Assembly (NCBI RefSeq): GCF_003337555.1
Contig: NZ_QPJK01000001.1
Coordinates: 992,001 to 1,056,000, forward strand
Direction of reading: 5' to 3'
Length of the DNA stretch: 64,000 bases
Origin: Pseudorhodoferax soli
Lineage (GTDB): Bacteria; Pseudomonadota; Gammaproteobacteria; Burkholderiales; Burkholderiaceae_C
Part shown: positions 8,711-16,885 of the stretch, one piece after another
How the letters are laid out: each line of letters begins with the position of its first letter
Numbering within the stretch: the first letter of the stretch is position 1
Notes under the pieces: generated by a model
Database searches by the model: none
What the model was told of the DNA's origin: nothing
Seen by the model: only the letters and a program-made list of their open reading frames with translations
Made by a program: the position numbers and the translations under genes

Positions 8711-9738
8711 GCGCCGCCCGGCCGCCCGAAGGCGCTCGCATCGCAGGCGAAGCCGTAGGCACTCCCAAGCACGTCGTCGTCTTCGGCGCCCTGCCGCCCG
8801 ACCAGCTGGCGCGCCTGCAGGCCGCCCACCAGGTCACCGTCACCAACCCCAAGGCCGACCCCGCTGCGTTCGAGGCCGCCCTGGCGCAGGCAGAAGGCCT
8901 GATCGGCGCGAGCTACCCGATCACACCCGCGCTGCTCGACAAGGCCCCGCGCCTGCGCGTGGTCTCCAGCGTCTCCGTCGGCGTGGACAACTACCCGCTG
9001 GCCGCACTGCAGCAGCGCGGCATCGTGCTGTGCCACACGCCCGGCGTGCTCGACGAGACTGTGGCCGACACCGTGTTCGGCCTGCTCATGGCCACCAGCC
9101 GGCGCATGGTCGAGCTGGCCAACCTGGTGCGCGAAGGCCGCTGGGCCAAGAGCGTGGGCGAAGACCTGTACGGCTGGGACGTGCACCACAAGACCATCGG
9201 CCTGCTGGGCTTCGGCCGCATCGGCCAGGCGATTGCGCGCCGCGCCGCGCTGGGCTTCGGCATGCAGGTGCTCTACCACGCGCGCCGGCCGGTCGACCTG
9301 GCCACGCAGGCACCTGAACTCGTGGGCAAGGCCACGCACACGCCGCTGGCCGAACTGCTGCCGCGCGCCGATTTCGTGGTGGCCATGCTGCCGCTGTCGG
9401 ACACCACGCGCGGCATGCTGAACGCCGAGCTGTTCGCGCAGATGAAACCCGGCAGCATCTTCATCAATGGCGGCCGCGGCGCCACGGTCGACGAGGCCGC
9501 GCTGCTGCACGCGCTCGACCATGGCCCGCTGCGCGCGGCCGGCCTGGACGTGTTCGCCAAGGAGCCGCTGCCCACAGCCTCCCCGCTGCGCACGCATCCG
9601 CGCGTGACCCCCTTGCCGCACATCGGCTCCGCCACGGCCGAAACGCGCCATGCCATGGCAGCGCTGGCCGTGACCAACCTGCTGCAGGTGCTGGCCGGCG
9701 AGCAAGCCACGGCCGCCTACGACACCGCTGCCGCGTGA
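8707..9738 (+). CDS. kguD: 2-ketogluconate reductase-like D-isomer 2-hydroxyacid dehydrogenase
   Basis: 343 residues from the GTG at 8707, which overlaps the kinase stop. NAD(P)-binding motif LGFGRIGQAIA lies in the middle, the catalytic Arg is in NGGRGATVDE, and His is in LPHIGSATAETR. It resembles GhrB/KguD enzymes, which reduce 2-ketogluconate or its 6-phosphate to (phospho)gluconate. The first 20 or so residues are not family-like: bases 8713-8733 are an inverted copy of the intergenic repeat at 5150. No later ATG or GTG restores a shorter start before the conserved HVVVFG strand, so the repeat appears to supply the N-terminus. Confidence 0.75.
   Translation: MSAARPPEGARIAGEAVGTPKHVVVFGALPPDQLARLQAAHQVTVTNPKADPAAFEAALAQAEGLIGASYPITPALLDKAPRLRVVSSVSVGVDNYPLAALQQRGIVLCHTPGVLDETVADTVFGLLMATSRRMVELANLVREGRWAKSVGEDLYGWDVHHKTIGLLGFGRIGQAIARRAALGFGMQVLYHARRPVDLATQAPELVGKATHTPLAELLPRADFVVAMLPLSDTTRGMLNAELFAQMKPGSIFINGGRGATVDEAALLHALDHGPLRAAGLDVFAKEPLPTASPLRTHPRVTPLPHIGSATAETRHAMAALAVTNLLQVLAGEQATAAYDTAAA
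8713..8733 (-). repeat. Inverted copy of the 5150-5170 repeat inside kguD
   Basis: Twenty-one bases exactly complementary to 5150-5170. Here the block encodes residues near the start of the reductase (AARPPEGA). The downstream bases to about 8760 are also unlike the family, so this copy seems to have become part of the coding sequence and to provide its start region. Confidence 0.7.
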
Positions 9739-10754
9739 GCACCGCACGGCCCACGATCTCCGACGTGGCCACGGTGGCCGGGGTCTCCAAGGCCACCGTC
9801 TCGCGCTTCTTCAACCACCGCGAACGGCTGCTGAGCCCCGACATCGCCGCGCGGGTGCAGGCCGCCATCGACCAGCTCGGCTACGCACCCAGCCCCATGG
9901 CCCAGGCGCTGAGCCGGGGCCGCTCGCGCCTGATCGGCCTGGTCGTGGCCGACATCGCGAACCCCTACTCTGTGGCCGTGCTGCGCGGCGCCGAGCGCGC
10001 CTGCCGCGAGGCCGGCTACCTGGTCATGCTGTTCAACCTGGGCAACGAGCCGGGCCGCGAGCGCGAGGCCATCGAGGCCTTGGCCGGCTACCAGGTCGAT
10101 GGCTTCATCCTCAACACCCTGGGCCGCGGCCACAGCGTGCCTGACGCCGTGGCGGCCCAGGGCAAGCCCGTGGTGCTGATCGACCGGCGCCATGCCGGCA
10201 TGCAGACCGACTTCGTGGCGCTGGACAACGCCGGCGCCATGGCGCAGCTCTGTGGCCACCTGCAGGACGGAGGCTGGCAGGAACTGCTCTACGTGACCGA
10301 ACCCGTGGCCGGCGTCAGCACGCGGCGCGAGCGCTCGGCCGCCTTCGCCAGCTGCGTGCAGGCGCCCATGGCCGGCAGCGTGTTCGAAAGCGCCGAGGGC
10401 GCCGATGCCGCGCTCGTGGCGGCCCTGGTCGCGCTGCGCCGGCGCGCCGGCAAGAAGCGCCGCCCTGCCGTGCTGGCCGGCAATGCCGTGGTCACGCTGC
10501 GCGTGGCCCATGCCGTGCGCGAACTCGGCTGGGAGTTCGGCAGCGACCTGGGCTTTGCGGGCTTCGACGATCCCGATTGGGCCTCGCTGATCGGCCCGGG
10601 CCTCACCTGCATCGCCCAGCCGACCGATGCCATCGGCGAAGGCGCGGCGCACTGCCTGATCGAGCGGCTGCAGGGCCACACGGGCCCGGCGCGGCGCGTG
10701 CTGCTGCAAGGGCAGCTGGTGGTGCGCGGCTCGTCGGCCGCCTCAGCGCGCTGA
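9735..10754 (+). CDS. ptxS: LacI-family repressor, PtxS-like
   Basis: 339 residues from the GTG at 9735, overlapping the reductase stop. The N-terminal helix-turn-helix ISDVATVAGVSKATVSRFFN and hinge helix SPMAQALSRGRS are typical of LacI proteins, followed by a periplasmic-binding-like effector domain. As the last gene of a kguK/kguD operon preceded by TGAAACCGGTTTCA it fits PtxS, which releases that operator when it binds 2-ketogluconate. A second such site at 12728 suggests it also controls the idnO operon. The specific effector is inferred from context. Confidence 0.8.
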   Translation: MSTARPTISDVATVAGVSKATVSRFFNHRERLLSPDIAARVQAAIDQLGYAPSPMAQALSRGRSRLIGLVVADIANPYSVAVLRGAERACREAGYLVMLFNLGNEPGREREAIEALAGYQVDGFILNTLGRGHSVPDAVAAQGKPVVLIDRRHAGMQTDFVALDNAGAMAQLCGHLQDGGWQELLYVTEPVAGVSTRRERSAAFASCVQAPMAGSVFESAEGADAALVAALVALRRRAGKKRRPAVLAGNAVVTLRVAHAVRELGWEFGSDLGFAGFDDPDWASLIGPGLTCIAQPTDAIGEGAAHCLIERLQGHTGPARRVLLQGQLVVRGSSAASAR

Positions 10755-10760
10755 GGCGGC
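10737..10760. terminator. 24-base perfect palindrome at the ptxS/dgoD convergent junction
   Basis: The palindrome runs from the last codons of ptxS into the 17-base gap before the dgoD stop codon. It would form a strong GC-rich stem on either strand, placed exactly where two convergent operons meet. There is no T-run, so if it terminates transcription it probably does so by blocking convergent read-through or with Rho. Confidence 0.55.
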
Positions 10761-10771
10761 GCCGGGGCGCA

Positions 10772-11920
10772 TCACCACTCCGCCACGCTGCCGTCGGCGT
10801 GCCGCCACTGCGGGTTGTGCCAGTCCGGCGGATGGCGCGCGGCGTGCCGCACGCGCTCCTCGTCGATCTCCACGCCGAGCCCGGGCTTGTCCCAGGCCTC
10901 GATGTGGCCATCGCGGACCGCGAAGTCGGCCTTGTTGACCACGTAGTCCAGCAGTTCGGCACCCTGGTTGTAGTGGATGCCCATGCTCTGCTCCTGCAGA
11001 ACGGCGTTGTAGGCGACGAAGTCCAGTTGCAGGCAGGCGGCCAGCGCGATCGGGCCCAGCGGGCAATGCGGCGCGAGCGCCACGTCGTAGGCCTCGGCCA
11101 TGGCGGCGATCTTGTGGCATTCGGTGATGCCGCCGGCATGCGAGAGGTCGGGCTGCAGGATGGCGATGCCGCCACGCTGCAGCACCTGCTTGAACTCCTG
11201 GCGCGTGTACATGCGCTCGCCGGCCGCCAGCGGGATGCTGGTGGCGGCCGCGAGCACCGGGTAGTGCTCGGCCTGCTCGGCCAGCACCGGCTCCTCGACG
11301 AACAGCGGGCGCAAGGGCTCCAGCGCGCGCAACAAGGGTTTGGCCATGGGCAGCGCCACCCGGCCATGGAAGTCCAGGCCGAAGTCCACCTCGGTGCCGA
11401 AGGCGTCGCGCACCTGCGCCGGCACGCTGACCGCGCGGTCGATCGCGCGCACCGAGTCGAGCATGCGCATGGCCTCGCAGCCGTTCAGCTTGAAGGTGTC
11501 GAAGCCGCCGGCGCGCAGCCGGTGGATCTGCTCCACCACGTCGGCCGGCCGGTCGCCACCGACCCAGCTGTAGACCTGGATGCGGTCGCGGACACGCCCG
11601 CCCAGCAGCTGATGCACGGGCGCGCCCAGCGCCTTGCCCTTGATGTCCCACAGCGCCTGGTCGATGCCGGCGATGGCGCTCATGAGGATGGCGCCGCCGC
11701 GGTAGAAATGCGTGCGCACCATGCTCTGCCAGTGGTCGTTGATGCGCATCGGATCGCAGCCGACGAGCGTGGCACCCAGTTCGTGCACGGCCGCCTCGAC
11801 GGTGCGGGCGCGGCCTTCGACCACGGGTTCGCCCCAGCCCGCGATGCCCTCGTCCGTCTCGATCTTGAGGAACAGCCAGCGCGGCGCGACATGGTAGGTG
11901 TGCAGCGCGCGGATCTTCAT
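10772..11920 (-). CDS. dgoD: D-galactonate dehydratase-like enolase-superfamily enzyme
   Basis: 382 residues, the length I know for E. coli DgoD. The N-terminal capping domain ([11 protein letters not shown]) and barrel motifs agree: metal ligands in [14 protein letters not shown] and AAGERMYTR, with the general base His in [11 protein letters not shown]. It should dehydrate D-galactonate, or a close epimer, to 2-keto-3-deoxygalactonate. It overlaps the GntR regulator upstream by four bases and both are transcribed leftwards. No dgoK or dgoA homologue lies in the window, so the product must be handled by the neighbouring kinase or by genes elsewhere. Confidence 0.82.
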   Translation of the reverse strand: MKIRALHTYHVAPRWLFLKIETDEGIAGWGEPVVEGRARTVEAAVHELGATLVGCDPMRINDHWQSMVRTHFYRGGAILMSAIAGIDQALWDIKGKALGAPVHQLLGGRVRDRIQVYSWVGGDRPADVVEQIHRLRAGGFDTFKLNGCEAMRMLDSVRAIDRAVSVPAQVRDAFGTEVDFGLDFHGRVALPMAKPLLRALEPLRPLFVEEPVLAEQAEHYPVLAAATSIPLAAGERMYTRQEFKQVLQRGGIAILQPDLSHAGGITECHKIAAMAEAYDVALAPHCPLGPIALAACLQLDFVAYNAVLQEQSMGIHYNQGAELLDYVVNKADFAVRDGHIEAWDKPGLGVEIDEERVRHAARHPPDWHNPQWRHADGSVAEW

Positions 11921-12675
11921 CGGGCGGCCCTCCGCGCTGCCGTGGCGCGCCGCCCGCGTTGCAGCGGCAGCAGCTCCTCCATGTCGCGCTGCGCGGAATC
12001 GATCAGCGTGATGGCGGCCTGCTCGCCGCCCGCGCCGTCGCCCCGCTCGATGGCCAGGCACACGGCCTCGTGCATGGCCAGCGAGGACGCCGGCCCGCCG
12101 GGCTTTTGCGACACGATCTCGAATGCCGCCTTGAGCATGGCCGACATGGCCTCCAGCATCTGGCGCAGGTACTGGTTGCCACAGGCCGCCAGGATGGTGG
12201 TGTGGAAGGCGAGATCGGCCTCGACATAGTCGCCCTTGCCGGCCACGGCCCGCACCATGGCCATGTAGGCCGCGCGCAGCGCCCGGCGCTCCTCGGCGCT
12301 GGCGCGCTGCGCCGCCAGGCGCACGGCCGGCGGCTCGATGATGCGGCGCAGTTCCATCAGGTCGCGCGCCATGCTGGCGTCGAAATCGGCCGAGGCGGCA
12401 CGCCAGGCAATCACGCCGGGGTCGAACAGGTTCCAGCGCTGCGGCTCCAGCACCAGCGTGCCGATGCGCCGGTTCACCTCCAGCATGCCTTTGGCCACCA
12501 GCGACTTGATGGCCTCGCGGATCACGATGCGGCTGTAGCCGAAGCGCTCGCACAGCTCCGGTTCGGAAGGCAGTAACGCGCCCGGCGGGTAGCGGCCGTT
12601 GCAGATGTCCTGGCCCAGCTGGGCCAGGACCAGTTCATGGAATGTGGTGGCGCGGGGGCGGGGCAAGGTTGTCAT
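11917..12675 (-). CDS. dgoR: FadR-subfamily GntR regulator, DgoR-like
   Basis: 252 residues. N-terminal winged helix ([20 protein letters not shown], then [15 protein letters not shown]) and C-terminal FCD effector domain with metal-ligand residues (DLAFHTTI, then MHEAV). Its overlap with dgoD indicates it regulates that dehydratase. The divergent gap to idnO carries a 12-base palindrome TCATACGTATGA just upstream of its start, probably its own operator. The effector is likely a galactonate-type acid by analogy with DgoR; this is inferred. Confidence 0.78.
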   Translation of the reverse strand: MTTLPRPRATTFHELVLAQLGQDICNGRYPPGALLPSEPELCERFGYSRIVIREAIKSLVAKGMLEVNRRIGTLVLEPQRWNLFDPGVIAWRAASADFDASMARDLMELRRIIEPPAVRLAAQRASAEERRALRAAYMAMVRAVAGKGDYVEADLAFHTTILAACGNQYLRQMLEAMSAMLKAAFEIVSQKPGGPASSLAMHEAVCLAIERGDGAGGEQAAITLIDSAQRDMEELLPLQRGRRATAARRAAR

Positions 12676-12688
12676 GTCTGGGCGTTGA

Positions 12689-12700
12689 TCATACGTATGA
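12689..12700. promoter_or_regulatory. Palindrome TCATACGTATGA, candidate GntR/DgoR operator
   Basis: A perfect 12-base palindrome 14 bases upstream of the GntR start at 12675, in the divergent promoter region. FadR-type regulators bind short palindromes like this. A half-site GTCATAC recurs at 12764-12770 near the idnO promoter, so the regulator might act on both sides. Confidence 0.6.
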
Positions 12701-12727
12701 CATCGCCATCGGCAAGCTGTAAGAGCG

Positions 12728-12741
12728 TGAAACCGGTTTCG
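12728..12741. promoter_or_regulatory. Second PtxS-type operator, upstream of idnO
   Basis: TGAAACCGGTTTCG, differing from the site at 4396 only in the last base and keeping the perfect 12-base core GAAACCGGTTTC. It lies in the divergent region between the GntR gene and idnO, 49 bases before the idnO start, upstream of a TATAAA at 12774-12779. It implies the LacI-family protein at 9735 controls this operon too. Confidence 0.75.
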
Positions 12742-12789
12742 GGTTTATCCCGATCCGCCAAACGTCATACCTCTATAAATTGCCGGTGG

Positions 12790-13569
12790 ATGAACACCAC
12801 CGCCCCCCGCAGCCCCTTCGACCTGTCCGGCCGCAGCGCCCTGATCACCGGTTCCACGCGCGGCATCGGCTACGCGCTGGCCCAGGGCCTGGGCCGCGCC
12901 GGCGCCCACATCGTCGTCAACGGCCGCCAGCAGCCGGCCGTCGATGCAGCCGTCGCCGGCCTCTCGGCCGAGGGCATCTCCGCCAGCGGCGCGGTGTTCG
13001 ACGTGGCCGATGAAGCCGGCGTCGCCGCCGCCTTCGCGCAGTTCGACGCCGAGGGCCGGCAGATCGACATCGTGGTCAACAACGCGGGCATCCAGCACCG
13101 CCAGCCCATGCTGGAGCTGCCGCTCGCCGACTGGCAGCGCGTGATCGACACCAACCTGACGGCGGCCTTTCTGGTCGGCCGCGAGGCGGCGCGCCGCATG
13201 GTGCCGCGCAAGGCCGGCAAGATCATCAACATCGGCTCGCTGACCAGCGCGGCCGCACGCGCCACGGTGGCGCCGTACACCGTGGCCAAGGCCGGCATCA
13301 AGCTGCTGTCCAAGGCGATGGCGGCCGAATGGGCGCAGCACAACATCCAGGCCAACAGCATCGGCCCCGGCTACATCCTGACCGACATGAACCAGGCGCT
13401 GGTCGACAACCCCGACTTCGACGCCTGGGTCAAGGCCAGCAACCCCACCAAGCGCTGGGGCCGGCCGGACGAGCTGGCCGGCACCGCCGTGTACCTGGCG
13501 TCCAGCGCTTCGGACTATGTGAACGGCCAGATCATCTACGTCGACGGCGGCTGGCTGTCCGTGCTGTGA
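12790..13569 (+). CDS. idnO: Gluconate 5-dehydrogenase-like SDR
   Basis: 259 residues from the ATG at 12790. Classical SDR: TGSTRGIGYALA for NAD(P), NNAG, catalytic Ser in NIGSLTS and YTVAK, and C-terminal DGGWLSVL. The sequence follows E. coli IdnO closely (NNAGIQHRQP, ERKAGK-like PRKAGKIINI, ASDYVNGQ). It should interconvert 5-keto-D-gluconate and D-gluconate. It leads a rightward operon with ManD, a hydroxyacid dehydrogenase, TRAP genes and an IdnD-like dehydrogenase, so L-idonate or ketogluconate is the likely substrate stream. Confidence 0.82.
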   Translation: MNTTAPRSPFDLSGRSALITGSTRGIGYALAQGLGRAGAHIVVNGRQQPAVDAAVAGLSAEGISASGAVFDVADEAGVAAAFAQFDAEGRQIDIVVNNAGIQHRQPMLELPLADWQRVIDTNLTAAFLVGREAARRMVPRKAGKIINIGSLTSAAARATVAPYTVAKAGIKLLSKAMAAEWAQHNIQANSIGPGYILTDMNQALVDNPDFDAWVKASNPTKRWGRPDELAGTAVYLASSASDYVNGQIIYVDGGWLSVL

Positions 13570-13582
13570 GGGTGCTCTGAAG

Positions 13583-14830
13583 ATGGCCACGCGCATCACC
13601 GGCGTCCGCGCCATCGCCACGGCGCCGCAGGGCATCAACCTGCTGGTCGTCCGCGTCGACACCGACCAGCCCGGCCTGTACGGCCTGGGCTGCGCCACCT
13701 TCGCCTACCGCCACCTGGCCGTGCAATGCGTGGTCGAGCAGTACCTGAAGCCCCTGCTGCTCGGCCGCGACGCCGAGGCGATCGAGGAGATCTGGCAGCT
13801 CATGCACCAGAACGCCTACTGGCGCAACGGCCCGATCGAGAACAACGCCATGTCGGGCGTGGACATGGCCTTGTGGGACCTGAAGGGCAAGCTCGCCGGC
13901 ATGCCGCTGTACCAGCTGCTGGGGGGCAAGGTGCGCCAGGGCGTGCCGGTCTACCGCCACGCCGAGGGAAGGGACCTTGCCGCGCTGTGCGACGACGTGG
14001 CGCGCCTGCAGGCGCTCGGCATCCGGCACATCCGCTGCCAGAGCGGCGGCTACGGCGGCGGCGCCTTCGGCCCAGCGCCGGCGCAGGCCGCCGAAGGCGC
14101 GGCCGAGGGCATCTACCTGGAGCCGCGCCGCTACATGCGCGACACCGTGGCGCTGTTCGACGCGCTGCGCGCCAAGCTCGGCTTCGACGTGGAGCTGTGC
14201 CACGACGTGCACGAGCGCCTGCGCCCGGCCGATGCCGTGCGGTTGGCGCAGCAGCTCGAGCCCCACCAGCTGTTCTTCCTCGAAGACGCGATCCCGCTCG
14301 AGGAAGGCGACTGGCTGCGCCGGCTGCGCGCACAGACCAGCACGCCGCTGGCCCAGGGCGAGCTGTTCAACCACCCGTTCGAGTGGCGCACGCTGATCGC
14401 CGAGCGGCTGATCGACTTCATCCGCGTGCACCCGAGCCAGCTGGGCGGCATCACGCCCACGCGCAAGCTGCAGGTCTTCGCCGAGCAGTACGGCGTGCGC
14501 ACCGCCTGGCACGGGCCGGGTGACCAGTCGCCGCTGGGCCACGCCGCCAACATCCACCTGGACCTGGCGGCGCGCAACTTCGGCATCCAGGAGTGGTCGG
14601 GCACGGAGCCGCCCAACTTCGTGATCCAGGAGCTCAGCGGCTCGGGCAGCGCGTTGCAGGGCGTGTTCCCCGGCCTGCCGGAATGCCGCAACGGCTTCGT
14701 CTACGCGAACGACCTACCCGGCCTGGGTGTGGACCTCGACGAAGCCGAAGCCGCCAAGTACCCGGCCACCGCCGGCGTCACGACCTGGACGCAGACGCGT
14801 TTGCTCGACGGCAGCCTGGCGCTGCCCTGA
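13583..14830 (+). CDS. ManD-family mannonate/gluconate dehydratase
   Basis: 415 residues of the enolase superfamily. The metal-binding triad is visible in LCHDVHERL (Asp), FFLEDAIP (Glu) and AQGELFNHPFEW (Glu), with HGPGDQSPLGHAA near the end. These are marks of the ManD/RspA family, members of which dehydrate D-mannonate, D-gluconate or both to 2-keto-3-deoxygluconate. Placed 13 bases after idnO, which makes gluconate, gluconate dehydration is the natural guess. Activity cannot be assigned to one acid from sequence, since many ManD proteins are poor catalysts. Confidence 0.82.
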   Translation: MATRITGVRAIATAPQGINLLVVRVDTDQPGLYGLGCATFAYRHLAVQCVVEQYLKPLLLGRDAEAIEEIWQLMHQNAYWRNGPIENNAMSGVDMALWDLKGKLAGMPLYQLLGGKVRQGVPVYRHAEGRDLAALCDDVARLQALGIRHIRCQSGGYGGGAFGPAPAQAAEGAAEGIYLEPRRYMRDTVALFDALRAKLGFDVELCHDVHERLRPADAVRLAQQLEPHQLFFLEDAIPLEEGDWLRRLRAQTSTPLAQGELFNHPFEWRTLIAERLIDFIRVHPSQLGGITPTRKLQVFAEQYGVRTAWHGPGDQSPLGHAANIHLDLAARNFGIQEWSGTEPPNFVIQELSGSGSALQGVFPGLPECRNGFVYANDLPGLGVDLDEAEAAKYPATAGVTTWTQTRLLDGSLALP

Positions 14831-14846
14831 ACCCCGAAGGACTCCC

Positions 14847-15812
14847 ATGAAGATCGTGTTCCACGGCCAGAACGCCGGCGGCTTCCGCGAGGGCTTCGAC
14901 GCGCTCATCGGCCCCGGCCATGAGATCGTCCACGTCAGCGACACGCTGGCCGCGCCCGGCGAGGCCGCGCACTTCGCCAGTGCCGACGTGCTGATCGGCA
15001 CCAGGCTCGACGCCAGCCTGCCCAGCCCCGCCGCCGCGCGCCTGTACCACGCGCCGGCCGCCGGCACCGACATGATCGACCGCACGCGCCTGCCCGCCCA
15101 GACCGCGCTGTGCAACTGCCACGGCCACGAGCACGCGATCGCCGAGTACGTGTTCGCCGCGCTGCTGGAGCGCCATGTGCCGCTGGCCCGCGCCGATGCC
15201 GACCTGCGCCGCGGCGAGTGGACCTACTGGGCCGGCCGCCCGGGCGCGCTGCGCACCGAACTGGGCAGCCAGACCATCGGCCTGCTGGGGTTCGGCCACA
15301 TCGCCCAGGCCATCGCGCACCGCGCACGCGCCTTCGGCATGCGCGTGCATGCGGCCAACCGCAGCCCGCTGGCGGCCGATGCCGTGGACCGCGCTTTCGG
15401 CCTGCCCGAGTTGCATGCCTTCCTGGCCAGCGTCGACATCGCCGTCGTCACGCTGCCGCTGACGCCCGAGACCACCGGCATCGTCGACGCCGCCGCCATC
15501 GCCGCCATGCGCCCCGGCAGCGTGCTCGTGAACGTGGCGCGCGGTCCGGTGGTGGACGAGCAGGCGCTGTACGACGCACTCAAGGGCCGCCACCTGGGCC
15601 ACGCCGTGATCGACACCTGGTACCAGTACCCCACCGCCACGCAGCCGCAGTGCCAGCCCTCGCGCCTGCCCTTCGCGGAACTCGACAACCTGCGCATGGC
15701 GCCGCACATGTCGGGCTGGACCGACGGCACGGTGCGCCGGCGCCAGCAGACCATGGCCGACAACATCGCGCGCCTGGCGGCCGGACAAGACCTCGTGAAC
15801 CGACTCGTGTAA
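14847..15812 (+). CDS. D-isomer specific 2-hydroxyacid dehydrogenase
   Basis: 321 residues. Coenzyme motif LLGFGHIAQAIA, catalytic Arg in NVARGPVVDE and His in MAPHMSGWTDG. It belongs to the phosphoglycerate/glyoxylate reductase superfamily but is shorter and clearly different from the KguD-like protein at 8707. It probably reduces a 2-keto acid generated from the imported sugar acid, or oxidises the reverse. The gene lies between the ManD dehydratase and the first TRAP receptor of the same operon. The exact substrate is unknown. Confidence 0.82.
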   Translation: MKIVFHGQNAGGFREGFDALIGPGHEIVHVSDTLAAPGEAAHFASADVLIGTRLDASLPSPAAARLYHAPAAGTDMIDRTRLPAQTALCNCHGHEHAIAEYVFAALLERHVPLARADADLRRGEWTYWAGRPGALRTELGSQTIGLLGFGHIAQAIAHRARAFGMRVHAANRSPLAADAVDRAFGLPELHAFLASVDIAVVTLPLTPETTGIVDAAAIAAMRPGSVLVNVARGPVVDEQALYDALKGRHLGHAVIDTWYQYPTATQPQCQPSRLPFAELDNLRMAPHMSGWTDGTVRRRQQTMADNIARLAAGQDLVNRLV

Positions 15813-15839
15813 GCCAACCACCCCCTGGGAGACAAGCGC

Positions 15840-16823
15840 ATGCAGAAGAAGATCGTCCGACTCGTCCTGGCCTGCGTGGCCGCCGCCTGCCTGCCGGCCG
15901 GCGCCCTGGCAGCCAAGTACAACCTGAAGCTGGGCCATGCGGTCAATACCACCGACGGCCAGCACGCAGCCGCCGTGAAGATGGCCGAACTGGTGAAGCA
16001 GCGCAGCAACGGCGAGGTGGAGATCACGGTCTTCCCGTCGAGCACGCTGGGCACGGACGCCGCCATGATCAGCGGCGCGCGCGGCGGCGCCATCGACATC
16101 GTCTCCAGCGGGGCTTCCAACTACAACGGCATCGTGCCGGCCACGGCCGCCTTCGAGCTGCCCTTCGTGTTCCGCAACGCGCAGCATGCCTATGCCGTGC
16201 TGGACGGCCCCATCGGCACCAAGGTGCTCGACGACTTCGGCGCGCAGCGCCTGAAGGGCCTGGCCTACTGGGAGAACGGCTGGCGCGCCTTCACCAACGG
16301 CAAGCGCCCGGTCCGCACGCCCGAAGATCTGAAGGGCCTGAAGATCCGCTCCACGCCCAACCCGTACCACATCCAGGCCTTCAAGCTGCTGGGCATGAAC
16401 CCCTCGCCGCTGGCCATCGCCGAGCTGTACTCGGCCCTGGAGACCGGTGCCTTCGACGCGCAGGAACACCCGATCAACGTCACGCTGTCCAACAAGTTCT
16501 ACGAGGTGCAGAAATACCTCACGGTCAGCAACCACATCTACTCGCCGCTGATCCTGGTCATGAACAAGGCCAGGTTCGACAGCCTGCCGCCCGAGTACCA
16601 GAACGTCGTCGTCGAAGCCGCGCGGGAGGCCTCGCGCTACCAGCGCGAACTCAATGCGAGCAACGCCGGCAAGTGGGTCGACGAACTGCGCAAGGCCGGC
16701 ATGCAGGTGGTCGACAAGGTCGACATGGCGCCGTTCCAGAAGATCGTCTCCGAGCCCATCGCCAGGACCTTCTCCGAGAAGCTCGGCCCCGACCTGCTCA
16801 AGGCCATCGAGAACACGCAATAG
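15840..16823 (+). CDS. TRAP transporter receptor DctP, copy 1
   Basis: 327 residues with signal peptide (RLVLACVAAACLPAGALA). The DctP fold is recognisable: KLGHAVNTTDGQHAAAVKMA at the start, LKGLKIRSTPNP with the conserved Arg that pairs with the substrate carboxylate, and SNHIYSPLILVMNK. It delivers an organic or sugar acid to the DctQM pair downstream. It is one of three receptors in this operon and is less like the other two than they are to each other. A terminator-like hairpin follows it. Confidence 0.88.
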   Translation: MQKKIVRLVLACVAAACLPAGALAAKYNLKLGHAVNTTDGQHAAAVKMAELVKQRSNGEVEITVFPSSTLGTDAAMISGARGGAIDIVSSGASNYNGIVPATAAFELPFVFRNAQHAYAVLDGPIGTKVLDDFGAQRLKGLAYWENGWRAFTNGKRPVRTPEDLKGLKIRSTPNPYHIQAFKLLGMNPSPLAIAELYSALETGAFDAQEHPINVTLSNKFYEVQKYLTVSNHIYSPLILVMNKARFDSLPPEYQNVVVEAAREASRYQRELNASNAGKWVDELRKAGMQVVDKVDMAPFQKIVSEPIARTFSEKLGPDLLKAIENTQ

Positions 16824-16831
16824 CCCCCCGG

Positions 16832-16863
16832 GCGCGCCGGCCCGTGCGGCGCGCTGTTTTCTT
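16832..16863 (+). terminator. Terminator-like hairpin between two TRAP receptor genes
   Basis: An 8-base-pair GC stem, GCGCGCCG (16832-16839) with CGGCGCGC (16847-16854), and a 7-base loop, followed by TGTTTTCTT. It looks like an intrinsic terminator but lies inside the TRAP operon, nine bases past the stop of the first receptor. It may attenuate transcription so that the first receptor is made in excess of downstream genes. Confidence 0.6.
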
Positions 16864-16885
16864 CCAACCCGACATCGGAGACCAC

